Source: Corallochytrium limacisporum (taxonomy: Eukaryota; Opisthokonta). From it: a stretch of 64,000 bases of DNA. The number at the start of each line of letters is the position of its first letter. Position 1 is the stretch's first letter. Positions 12,259 to 22,500 of this stretch are shown piece by piece. Made by a program: the position numbers and the translations under genes. The stretch is taken from contig PDIP01000021.1 of NCBI GenBank assembly GCA_002811645.1, forward strand, positions 1 through 64,000, given 5' to 3'. Under the pieces are notes generated by a model, which was given only the letters and a program-made list of their open reading frames with translations, ran no database searches and had not been told where the DNA came from.

Positions 12259-12960
12259 CTACGTGGAGGCGGGGCTGATGGGCTTTGCGGGCGATGGCAC
12301 GGTGGTGGGCGTCGAGGAGGAGGAGGACGACGATGACGCCCTATTCCCGGCAACTGCTGCTGTCTTCGGGCCCAGACTATCCCGTGTACATTTCGCAGAC
12401 GAGCGGTAAACACCGAGACGTTCGGCATGGTCTCGGTCCCGCAGCAAGCGCCAGTAGCCGGGGAGCGCCGCGGTGCTCATGAATGCCGCTTCGGACGGCG
12501 GAAATATTTTGCAAAGGACTCGCCCTTGGACAAGGGCCATCGGTACGGCACCGTAGGAGCGAGAATCAGTGGAATTGCTGAGGTTGTCCCCGAGCAGCCA
12601 CAGGTGGCCCGGTGGCACCAGGTGTATCTCACCGTGAGGTTTACGCGGATCACGCAGCACAGTCTCTCCCGCAATGGCTGCAATCCGTTTACAAACTGTC
12701 TGTTTCGGATCGCTTGGAGACGTCGCGACGACGATGTCTCCCGGTTTTAATTTGCCCAACTGTGTGCTGATTTTTTCGAGAACAACAATGTCTCCCTTCG
12801 AATTAAAGGTCGGCACCATACTCGGTCCAACGCACATTCTGACTTCTGCGACATACTCGCTGAACAGGTGCAGGCAGGCGCTAAAGTGCAACAGGCCCAG
12901 GAACAGGATGCCTCCTTCCTTCACCTTTGGGGACAGTCTGGACCAGGTTGGTGCAGACAT
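12259..12960 (-). CDS. IMP1: Mitochondrial inner membrane peptidase subunit 1 (IMP1/IMMP1L-like)
   Basis: A 233-residue S26-family signal peptidase. It has a hydrophobic N-terminal segment (about 17-33), the catalytic serine in GPSMVPT (Ser47), the general-base lysine in CKRIAAIAGE (Lys91), and the conserved box GDN..NS.DSR.YG.V, where NS-DSR-YG is typical of IMP1 rather than IMP2. IMP1 removes inter-membrane-space sorting signals from proteins at the mitochondrial inner membrane. The catalytic fold ends near residue 165. An extra tail of about 65 residues, including a run of serines, follows and is not part of the usual 165-190 residue protein. The gene converges on ABCG and diverges from UFL1. 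Confidence 0.9.
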   Translation of the reverse strand: MSAPTWSRLSPKVKEGGILFLGLLHFSACLHLFSEYVAEVRMCVGPSMVPTFNSKGDIVVLEKISTQLGKLKPGDIVVATSPSDPKQTVCKRIAAIAGETVLRDPRKPHGEIHLVPPGHLWLLGDNLSNSTDSRSYGAVPMALVQGRVLCKIFPPSEAAFMSTAALPGYWRLLRDRDHAERLGVYRSSAKCTRDSLGPKTAAVAGNRASSSSSSSSTPTTVPSPAKPISPAST

Positions 12961-13682
12961 TCGGCGTGTTCTGCTGAAAACAAGTCTCTACTACACCCTT
13001 CACATTGCTTAGAACAAATTCTTGAGGAACTGTTTTCCGGGTGTCTGTTCTGCCTGTCTCTAGCAATAAAATGGCAACTTTCTGCAAATTCGTCCAGTGA
13101 GGTTTGAGGAAGGTGTTCTTTTTAGGGATGTCAAAGTAATACCATGGCTTGTCTAGTTTCGAAATACCTGTGCCTCGTGAGTTCAATGCAACGCACGGGG
13201 ACAGTGCGCCCGCTCCCCGGCAAACATTCGCCTTCTCCACGGGGGTTTCGGGGACCGTGGCGGGAGCCGCGCCCGATACAGCACCCCGAGAGCCCAGTTT
13301 CTGATATTTGCATATATTTAATAGGAAAATGCTGTTCGTAAGGATTCAATAGCGATGGTATGAGGAGTATGTGGCTCTTTTTCTTGGCAAGGAGGAGGGG
13401 GACCGGAGAAACTACGGCGGAGGATCGAGTCTCCAGCTACCCCGTACAAACCGGGTTTCTTTGTTTTCCGGCCTTTTCTTTCTTATCTGAAACATTTTGC
13501 TTTTCGTGATTTGGTCTGTAAATTGTGATCTGTACCGATCAAGTCACGTAGATGAAACTACGTTTTGTGGACAGCGATCATGCGTGTGTTCTGGCCATTA
13601 CACCTGGTAGTCTGTCCACATGACACAGACATACATTAAATAGAGATGGAGATGTGTTTGGGGATCATCATGGACCAGGTCT
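12961..13682. other. Divergent promoter region, IMP1 / UFL1
   Basis: A 722 bp spacer between two divergent genes. It has GC-rich blocks around 13200-13280 and a purine-rich block near 13388-13440. No open frame of interest and no clear TATA box were seen; it presumably holds both promoters. Confidence 0.5.
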
Positions 13683-16385
13683 ATGGATGAACTAAAGGAA
13701 CTTCAGCGGCAGCTGCGGGACCTGCAGACTCCCGGAGACCCTGGAGTGGTCAAGAAGGACACTGCTGCCCAGAGGCAAGCTAGGCCGTCTCAACAGTATG
13801 CGTTCTCAGATCACGTCGCGGTGGAGATCGTGGTCTCTGCTCTCCTCAACGGTAGTATCCCTTCCCTGGAGAAATTAAAGAGGAAAGCTGCCACTGTTCC
13901 TGATACTGCACTTGAACGGCTGGCAAGTGGTGAAGGATTCATTACGTGGGCTCGGTTGCGTCATGATCTGTACAGCATGTTGGGTCAGCGCAGGAGATGC
14001 ACATTCAATGAAGCCGCCACAACTCTAGACGTGGATGTCTCTTCCGTGAAGGCCATGATTGCAGCCGAGCTGGCTAAGCCACAGTCGGATCGGATCATAG
14101 ACTTTCTAATGAGCGGGGATGAGATCTTTGCGGCTGAGTACCTGGATCGGGTGGCGAGTCGAATCAACGAATTGCTTTACCGACGGGGCATGCTGTCCTT
14201 TGAGGACGTTTGTCGGAGTCTGGTCGATGTGCCCGTGAAGATCGTCAGGGCTGTGATGGAATCATGGCGTATTGGCATGTTGATCAAGGGTCAGTACAAC
14301 ACATCTAATCGCACTCTGTATACAGAGTCTTTTATGCAGCGGCAGGAGGCTATGGTGACAGGATCTCTTAGAGGCACGCTCATGAAAACTCCCATCGTTG
14401 ATGTCCTGGTTGAGGACCCAGTGCTGGGAAAATCTTTGAACCGAAAACAGGCAACAGATATACTATTATCGATGATCCGTGCCCAACCAACCGGTAATCC
14501 CCAACTTTTTCCTTCAGGAGACCTTGTCCGGCACGGAGGTGGACAAACAGTACGTCTCGACTTTACCCCCGAAGTGTACCATAACAAAGTACGGGACCGC
14601 AAATTGGCCAACCTCAAGAGTAACGGGTACATGGCAGTTGATGATCTCGGAGACATAAACAAAGATCTCTTACCACACGGGCGAGTCTTAGGAGGAGCGC
14701 TCTATGTCATGGACGTGCGACTGGACAGTTTCTGCCGAAATATCGGCGACAGGCTCGAGCGTAGTGGTGCTGTGGCCGTGCGTTATGCGCTTCAAACTGA
14801 TGAATCGGTGTTATCACCAGCATTCGGAACCGAAGTTATTGGCAGAGTGGACATTTTAGAGGCACTAATGATTGTGCTACGGGACAGAAGGCTGATCAAG
14901 GAAGGCATCCTGGAACTGCCGGGCCCAGTCTTGGTCAAGGACAGTCTGGTGCTGTCCTTGGTCGAGCCTATCCAAGCCAGTGCAAAGAGCTTCTTTGAGG
15001 TGGAGATGCAGAGCCACAAAGGCAAAAGGAAAGCGAAAAAAGGGCAAAGCCCAACTTATGTCAGCCCAAACGGTATGCTAGATGCGGGACTGCGGAAACA
15101 TTTGACGCAGGACTTGGTCAATGCCGGCATTGATCAAGCCGTGCTCTCTGCCATACTGTCTCAACCAATCGACGCTAGCTCACAGGTTACGGGAAGTTCA
15201 CGGAAGAAATCCAAGACAGCGGCGAAGCGTGACTTCACGGTCAAGGAAGAGATAGAGAATGGGTCGATGGCAAGACTTTTGAATTCCATACTAAGCATAC
15301 GGGACGAGATATTGGACCAGACTTCCGTGGTGAATCGCATACAGGGCTTGTTGGTTGCACAAAGCTGGCACGCACTCCTCTGCCTTTCTGAGACACTCGC
15401 ATTGCTCGCCATGGCTGACTCTTTGGTCGCATCCTTGCTTCCGAAAGACCAGAAGGACCTTCGCAAATTTCAGGTTGCGTGTGGTGAGTATATGCAGACT
15501 GTCACTGTCCCGGAAGTGAATGCACTTATGCATTGTGTTGCGTCCCTCCTCTACGCCGTCCCAGACGCCGATGCGGTTGAGAAATTTTTGTCCACTGACC
15601 TCGGACCCCTGGTTGAGCCGGACGCAACCCCTAGCGACGAGAATATGTTGCGCCAATTTGGTGTCGGCTTATTGCCGCAGATTCGCCAGTCTTCGCTCTA
15701 TGCACAGGCTGCTGAGGACCCGGAGCATCGCCGAGTCCTTCGCAGCTACGTGCCCAACGATGCCATCGCCCAAGCGCTGGAGACGCTGGAGATCGCAGCG
15801 CTGTCAGTTGCACGGAATGCTGTAGATGCATCATTCTCGACAACGTCCACAGTAGTCGCTCAAGCTACAAGGGTCGAAGAGACAGCGCAGACGCTGATGC
15901 AGGAGAGCTACGCTCAGTCGTTTGCAGGGTGGAAGCGTCACTATGCCGAAGTACGCGGGCTAGAAAGCACGGTGGACAGTGCCGGAGACATTGCCGTGCA
16001 CGGCCAACTGCTTATGGGCCAGTGGTTGACAAACTTTGCCACCGCGAGTAGGGCCGCAGCCGGGTATTCGGTTCAGGACGCCACTTATTGCCTTCACTTG
16101 GGGATCTGCATGGCATTCTACCAATGCTCGCAGCCGCAATTGGTTCACATTGGGGGAGGTAAGGCCTTAAGTGCAGCGCTGAAGGCATTGAAAGTCATTA
16201 AATCGGACGCCACCAGTGTGGAGGATGACGTCTTGGTCGGTCTACAGCAGCTGCAAACATTCATCAAAGACGCCATCAAGTCCGGACAAGGGGAAGTCAG
16301 AGATACCGGACTGCAGCCTCTGTTGAAGCACCTGTTTCGGGTGTATGAGCAGCGTCATGTTTCCAGTGCAAGCTGGTCACCCTGA
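13683..16385 (+). CDS. UFL1: E3 UFM1-protein ligase 1 homologue (UFL1)
   Basis: A 900-residue protein whose first ~300 residues follow the family pattern of UFL1: a coiled N-terminus, GEGFITWARLRHDL, a region ending in LD with tandem winged-helix character, then a block containing AEYLDRVASRINELL and a block ending RTLYTESFMQR. These align in order with the human protein's YITPAQI, ENYLDRLAEEVNDKL and VIFTEAFVARHKARIRG blocks, as I recall them. UFL1 acts with DDRGK1 at the ER to attach UFM1 to ribosomal and other proteins. It is somewhat longer than the ~790-residue animal protein. A lysine-rich linker near residue 445 (KGKRKAKKG) and a second basic patch near 505 separate the N-terminal part from a helical C-terminal half. 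It converges on the LRR scaffold gene with a gap of 122 bp. Confidence 0.82.
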   Translation: MDELKELQRQLRDLQTPGDPGVVKKDTAAQRQARPSQQYAFSDHVAVEIVVSALLNGSIPSLEKLKRKAATVPDTALERLASGEGFITWARLRHDLYSMLGQRRRCTFNEAATTLDVDVSSVKAMIAAELAKPQSDRIIDFLMSGDEIFAAEYLDRVASRINELLYRRGMLSFEDVCRSLVDVPVKIVRAVMESWRIGMLIKGQYNTSNRTLYTESFMQRQEAMVTGSLRGTLMKTPIVDVLVEDPVLGKSLNRKQATDILLSMIRAQPTGNPQLFPSGDLVRHGGGQTVRLDFTPEVYHNKVRDRKLANLKSNGYMAVDDLGDINKDLLPHGRVLGGALYVMDVRLDSFCRNIGDRLERSGAVAVRYALQTDESVLSPAFGTEVIGRVDILEALMIVLRDRRLIKEGILELPGPVLVKDSLVLSLVEPIQASAKSFFEVEMQSHKGKRKAKKGQSPTYVSPNGMLDAGLRKHLTQDLVNAGIDQAVLSAILSQPIDASSQVTGSSRKKSKTAAKRDFTVKEEIENGSMARLLNSILSIRDEILDQTSVVNRIQGLLVAQSWHALLCLSETLALLAMADSLVASLLPKDQKDLRKFQVACGEYMQTVTVPEVNALMHCVASLLYAVPDADAVEKFLSTDLGPLVEPDATPSDENMLRQFGVGLLPQIRQSSLYAQAAEDPEHRRVLRSYVPNDAIAQALETLEIAALSVARNAVDASFSTTSTVVAQATRVEETAQTLMQESYAQSFAGWKRHYAEVRGLESTVDSAGDIAVHGQLLMGQWLTNFATASRAAAGYSVQDATYCLHLGICMAFYQCSQPQLVHIGGGKALSAALKALKVIKSDATSVEDDVLVGLQQLQTFIKDAIKSGQGEVRDTGLQPLLKHLFRVYEQRHVSSASWSP

Positions 16386-16507
16386 GCTAAACCTGAGCTA
16401 ATAGAATCACTTTTTCATAAGAGTATGTATAACATTACGTTGTATGCCTGAAGGGTCTGTACCAAAGCTCTGAGTTTGTGACACTTTGATATACTTTCTG
16501 TTCGTAT

Positions 16508-19500
16508 TTACGATAGGGTGTACTCAACAAAGAACGCCGGCACAGCACGTTCCGGCTCAAACAGGAGAGTAACCTCTTCGTCAGCCAGTCCAAGGCCCAT
16601 TCCCATTTGCCGACATACGACTGCCGTGAATTGTCGGGCACGCACCTCGTCGAACCATGCTGCATCGCGCTGCATGAGGTCTGTGACCGTGCCGTTGAAG
16701 AGGTAGGTATGGCCTGGCTTCACTACACAGAGCAGGACACGGTGGCGCTTGCCAAGTTCCATGGTGCCGTCCAATCGGCGGTGAAACTGGAAATCTATGA
16801 AATCGAGGTGCGAGCAAAAGACGAGGTCACCGTACCCGTGTGTCTTAGGGTCAGTATTGAAGCCATGTTGTGCCACGTGCCCAATGTCATGATTTCCGCT
16901 CCTGGTTGATGGTTGGGAGGCCGTTCTTCCGCGTAAAGTGCCGCCATAGCAGAGCAGGCGGACGTTGCCACCGTCCTGATTAATGTGGTGGTCCAGACTG
17001 CGCACATGCTTAACAGCGGCGTACTGGAAGCACTTGAGCGCCCGGACGAGGCGGTGGCCTGCACCAAAGAGTGCGAGAAAGCGGGTTAAGGCACCGTACT
17101 CCTCCATTTCCACTCCCGCCAACACATCATCGTCTTCCGTTGATCCGTCATTGCCTCTTACAGTGCCGCCCTCAATGTCCTGAAGCAGTACAGTACTACG
17201 GTTCGCTTCGCTGATGACCGCAGGCGGAATTCGCGCGGATTCGAGCAGAGTTAGGACGCAGGCCGGTGCCGAAGCGCGTGTTGGTGAGTGCGCGAGTTCG
17301 CCTCGCGTGCGTGCTGCCGAGGTCGACGTCGTCATTTCGCGAGCCTTGTGCTGTTCCATCTGACGCTCGACACGAGCATCAATGGCAGCGACAGCATCCT
17401 TCAGACGATCCCGAAGTGGCGGGTGTGAGCTGGAAGCGGACTGCACGCTGCCGTGCTGGCCAAACGCAACTTGTGGCGGGCTGTGGTTGACTGGCGATTC
17501 CACGGCGTGGGTGCCCGTCGAATGCGGGGTGTCATTCGCTCTACCGGCGGCGCTGCTACTATCGCCTATTGTCGACTGGCGTGTTGGAAGATTGTCATGG
17601 TCGCGGAAGAATTCCCGTGCGGCTTCTTGGATGAGACGTTCTTTTGTAGGTGTTGAGAGGCCCTGGGTCGTAGCCTTCAGCGGTTTTCCCGAACGGTCGC
17701 TGGCCTCAAGCACCTGCTGCACCCGCACGAGAGTACCTTCCTCGCGATTTAAGGGAGGGTCAGCGGTGACGCCGCCCGCGGAACCGCTGCTGCGCTTAGC
17801 CGGCGACATGGCGCGTTTGACACCACCTTGCTTCTGTGCCCGTTGTCGGGAGCGCTCTTGGGCAGCCTGTAGCTGATGTTGAGCCGTGATCTGGGCCTTA
17901 CGGTTCACACCAACGGGCTTTAGGACGGCATGATGGACTTTGCGGCCGCTGACGGACGGTGCATGTTGTCTGGCGATCCTGGGCGCAAGATGCGATCTCC
18001 GATGAGGTTGCGGGTGATTCTTGAACAACCCGTTGCTCTGCATCTGCCTACTTTTGCCGTTAGTATGTCCAACATCAAGTGGATACCACGACAGGCCCTG
18101 CGAAGCTCCTCTGGGGGAGGAACTCGGTTCAATCTGTGTCCCTGTGGGCATCGGCGGATCCAGGTCGTCGAGCGAGACAAAGTATGCCGACCCACCCTCA
18201 GCCTGGATTGCCGGTTCATGCGGGTTGGGCACGCGATGTTTCTTCTTGGGCAGGTGGTTGTCAATGTCTGGGACAATTTGAACGTTCTTAAGGTCCACAA
18301 AAAATTCTACACCGCCCTGAGTAGGCAATTTGTGGCCGGCTTCGTTACGGTGCTCTGTAAGATGACGCTGACGCAGACGGTTCTCCTCCTCCTTCACCGT
18401 TTCGCTGTTGAGATCGACAAAGAATTGCACGGATGTGTTGCGTCCGACACCGGCTTCCTGCAACGGCTGCTGCGGGTTCTGCACCCGTTCAGCTTTCATC
18501 GGCGGAGAAGCCGACGTGACGGTGACTGTCGGTGATAGTGCCGCCCTGGGTGCCAACGACTGCTGCGTATGCTGCGTATGCTGCGCCAGTGGTGGGGCTC
18601 TGCGCTTAGTGTGCGTGGCCGCTAACTGAGGCCGTGTCCGCTGCGATACCGTGCGCGCAGGTTGCACAGGCGTACGGCACTGTTGCTGCTGAGATTGTCG
18701 CTTCGTCGCTGAACTATTGTGGCGGATGACACGCACACCCCCGGTGGTAGCCGACATAGATGGTGCCTGAGCTGCAATGGTAATCTGTTTTGCCCTGGAT
18801 GAAGACGAAGATTTCCGTGTCATTTCCGAAGATCTGATTTCCCTCGGTGTAACCTTTACAATGGGCGGTTGGTCAATGATATCCATATCATCCTCGATGG
18901 TATGATTTTCCTTGTTGTGGTCACCTGGCATATCATCGTATTCGTCATCGTCCATGTCCATGTCCGAAATTTCGTAGTCATGGGCCACCTTGCCGATAAT
19001 CTCGCGGCCCGGTTCTGGTGAACCCTGGAGGGTTTCCATGGGCTCATTTTGCCCACCCAGGATGTTTTCTTCGCTATAACGATCCGCACATATCTCCTGC
19101 AAAACGTGGTCATCGTCTTGTGACGCATACGCACCCGAGTGCGCCTGGCGGTTGTCTTCATCATCATCATCAAAAGCATTGCGCAGATTCACTGCCACAT
19201 CCTCTGCGAGCTGTCCCTGATCCTTCTCCTGGACAAAAATCACCTTCGAATTGCTTGTCCCTGGTGAGGCGCCCACAGGCACGCCAGTTCCCGCCGGGGT
19301 AGTTGGGTGGTCCATCATCCGCGGGGTCTCTCCGACAATTTCGTTTACTTGGAACGCAGGAGTAGAGAAGTACGGGCCAGCGTAGGCTGGGCTCGTGGTC
19401 TTGCCCTGGGGCGTGGAGAGTATTTCCGTTTCGAGCACTGAAGCAGGAACAATAGAAGCGGGACCCATCGGTGGTCGTGGTTGCGGTCCGTTTTGTTGTT

Positions 19501-22500
19501 CAGATACGGCAGGAGATGGTACGGCAGACGGCTGGCGAGTCTGGTCCAGCGCAATGTCCGAGACGCTCCTCGGTGCGCCTGTACGGGTCCCACTTCCCTC
19601 AGCAGCAACGGGTGACGAAACCACGTCGGCAGATGACGTGACAAGCGGAGGAGGAGGCGGGGGCAGATTGTTTGCCGGCACCTGGCTCTGCACGGCCTGG
19701 CTGCGACTCAGGTCCATACTAAGCATGCCCGGTGGCATAGTGGTGTCATTGTTGCCCGCAGTACGGGGTGATCCCACAGATCGAGTTTGCTGGGGAATCT
19801 GTGACCCTTGGTGCTGCGTTGTACTAACGTGGGTTGCAACAGTTAGCAAATCCATAGGAATCGTGTGCGGCGTCCGTCCCTTGGCAGTTAGATAACGGAG
19901 GACAGCGTACGAGACAGCATCACTCTCAATACGCTGACCCTCAAACCGATTACGACTAGGAGCCTCTTTCTCGGGAGACCGCAGTCCTACGCTCAAGGGC
20001 GCGTTGGCTTCTTTCATAAAGGATCTTTGCAGGACACTTGTGTTGGAAACAAGGTTTCGCAGTTCCACCAGCTTGCGCTCCCGATTGCTAATGATGTCCT
20101 GGGTGTTTGGCTTAGGCAAGGTCCAGCTCTTGTAGACAGTCGTGTGCGGACCAGCGGTATTTTGAGACTCGTATGCAGCCATAGAGGAAGGCTCCAATCC
20201 TGTATCCTCTTCGGTTTGAATTGCAGAGTCCACTGCGGTGATGGTAGACTGATCTTTCATTTGCGGTGGCGCAGGTACAGGCTTTGAAGAGACGGCCGGT
20301 GGAGGCTGCGACGGATCGGATTTGGTTGCGATCGCGGATGGTGCTGTCATTTCCGTTGTCTCCGTCGTTTCCGTCTCCAGGACTGGTTCATGGTTCGGAA
20401 CAGTCTGGAAGGACATAAAATCTTGATCGTCCAAGTAGTCCAGATCACTAGCCGCGATGGATCCCTGGCGCTTGAAGACGCCTGTGGGCTTGCCAGGCCT
20501 GCGGTACGGACTGTTTTGGATGCTGTGGGTTTCCACATGCCTCATCCTGGTGGGAGGAGGTGCTGGTGGGAGCGTGCCTTGGAACCGTGGTCCAATACCG
20601 CTATCATGCGTATACGTGTCAAACTGTGGTGGGTTGCTCAGAGCCATACCTTTCTCGAGCTCAACACCATCTAGCACTTGTAGCTGCGGAACAGAGCGGC
20701 CAAATGCCACTCTATGCCGACTACGAGCCATGATCACATCATCTGTCGGCTGAAAGCGTGTTGCATCGTCGTATGTACTAAGGTGAGGATAAGATGAATC
20801 GCCTCCACTCCTTGCCTTTGTTTCCAAAGTGACATAGCCGTAAAAGTCCCGATTGAATGGATTGAATCGAGTGTCCAGGTAGCGCAGAGCACCTTGATCA
20901 TACACAAAGCGTAAAATTGCACCGCTGTCCATAATTCGATTTTGGCGCACATCCAGGTGCATCAGGTTCGGTGCATTTAGACCGCTGAGGCTCTGGATGT
21001 CACAGTTCGAAGCCACCAGATACCGAAGTTTTTCATGCACACCCATTGACAGCGAACCCAAATCCTGATTGTAGCTGACATCCAACTCCAAAAGTTGCAT
21101 ACAGTGGTGCAGGCCCCGTAAGCTCTTGAGCTCATTGTGCGATAAATCTAATTTTGTCAAGCTCGGCACCTGGTCCCGCAGGTCTACCGATGTTGTGCGA
21201 TTTCCACTGAAGTTAGCGCTATTAAGAGAAGGCAACCGTTCGAGGCCCTCCAGGATCACCAGCTGGTTGTTCGCCATGTTAAACTCGCATAGATTGGCCA
21301 AGCGAGGCAGATCATGCATACCGGACAGTGGATTGTTCCTGATATCAAGGACCTGCAAAGAATCACAGCCTGCTATGTCACCAAACCGATTGATCTTGTT
21401 GTCACTTACATCCAGCTCCAATAAAGACTTTAAGCCCGAGATACCTGTCAAATCAGTAAGTTCATTCTTGCACAGATTCAATACCCTGATAAAGTGCAGC
21501 GGATACGTGTAGAAGCCCTGCAGCGTGCGAAGTACATTTCCGGACAATTGCAAATCCATCACGTCCCGAGGAATAAGATCTGTAGGCAAAGTGGCAAGAC
21601 CTCGCTGGCTCAAGTCCACACGCAGACCGTATACCTGAGGCACAGTTGGCTCTGGTGCTGACGCCCGTGGTGACGCTTTCACTTGCGGAAGATGTTCACG
21701 CTTCGTCTGCGGTAGAGGGCTCTCTTGCTTGACGACCGCGCTCCTCTTTGAGTTTGGAGTGTGAGGAGGTTCCTGGACGACTATTTCCTTGAGGGACGCG
21801 CCGGTACCGGTGTCAAATTCCAGTATTTTGTTTGGGCTCAAAGCTTCTTCCTCGATCTCGTCTGTACGCTGACTGATCGATCTCTCCATACGCAGCATTG
21901 CTTCACTACTAACTCGCTGTGGTGGCGGAAGTTCCTCCGATTGACGCCGTGGAGTCTTAGAGGCCGAAGATGGCTTTGGTGACGATTCCATGATTGCTTC
22001 ACCTTCCTCTTGCAGATTTAGGACTGTGCTTGCCGATTCCTGCACTGCTGTGTCGTTGACAGTCGTTGTCGGCTCGATTGGTCCTTGTTCCATTTCCAGC
22101 AGCGCTGGAGAAGATGGAACTTGGGGGTTCGGTGCTGGGTTCGGTGCAGATGTTGATGCCTCCACTGATCCTGGGATCTTTTCCAGTCCCCCCTTGCTGT
22201 TAAGTTTACCCAGGTCCAAAGCTTTCGGTGCCTGGTAGAAATCGTCGCTTTCAATCTCCGACTTTGTAAACATAGTCTTCAATTTACTTTTTTGCCACGG
22301 TGTTGGCTTCGCGCTAGGATCCTGACCTCGCATGACCAGCGTGGAGTCCAAGGCATGATGCTTTCCGTAGCGTGGACTGTGAGGTGATCGTGGACTCCGC
22401 AGGCGATCTGCAACACGTGGACTTTGCGGTGAAATGGTGTTCATCTTCTGGATTTCCGTCAATCGCGCCGGTGTCCGCCAGGTCACGCCCGTACCTACAG

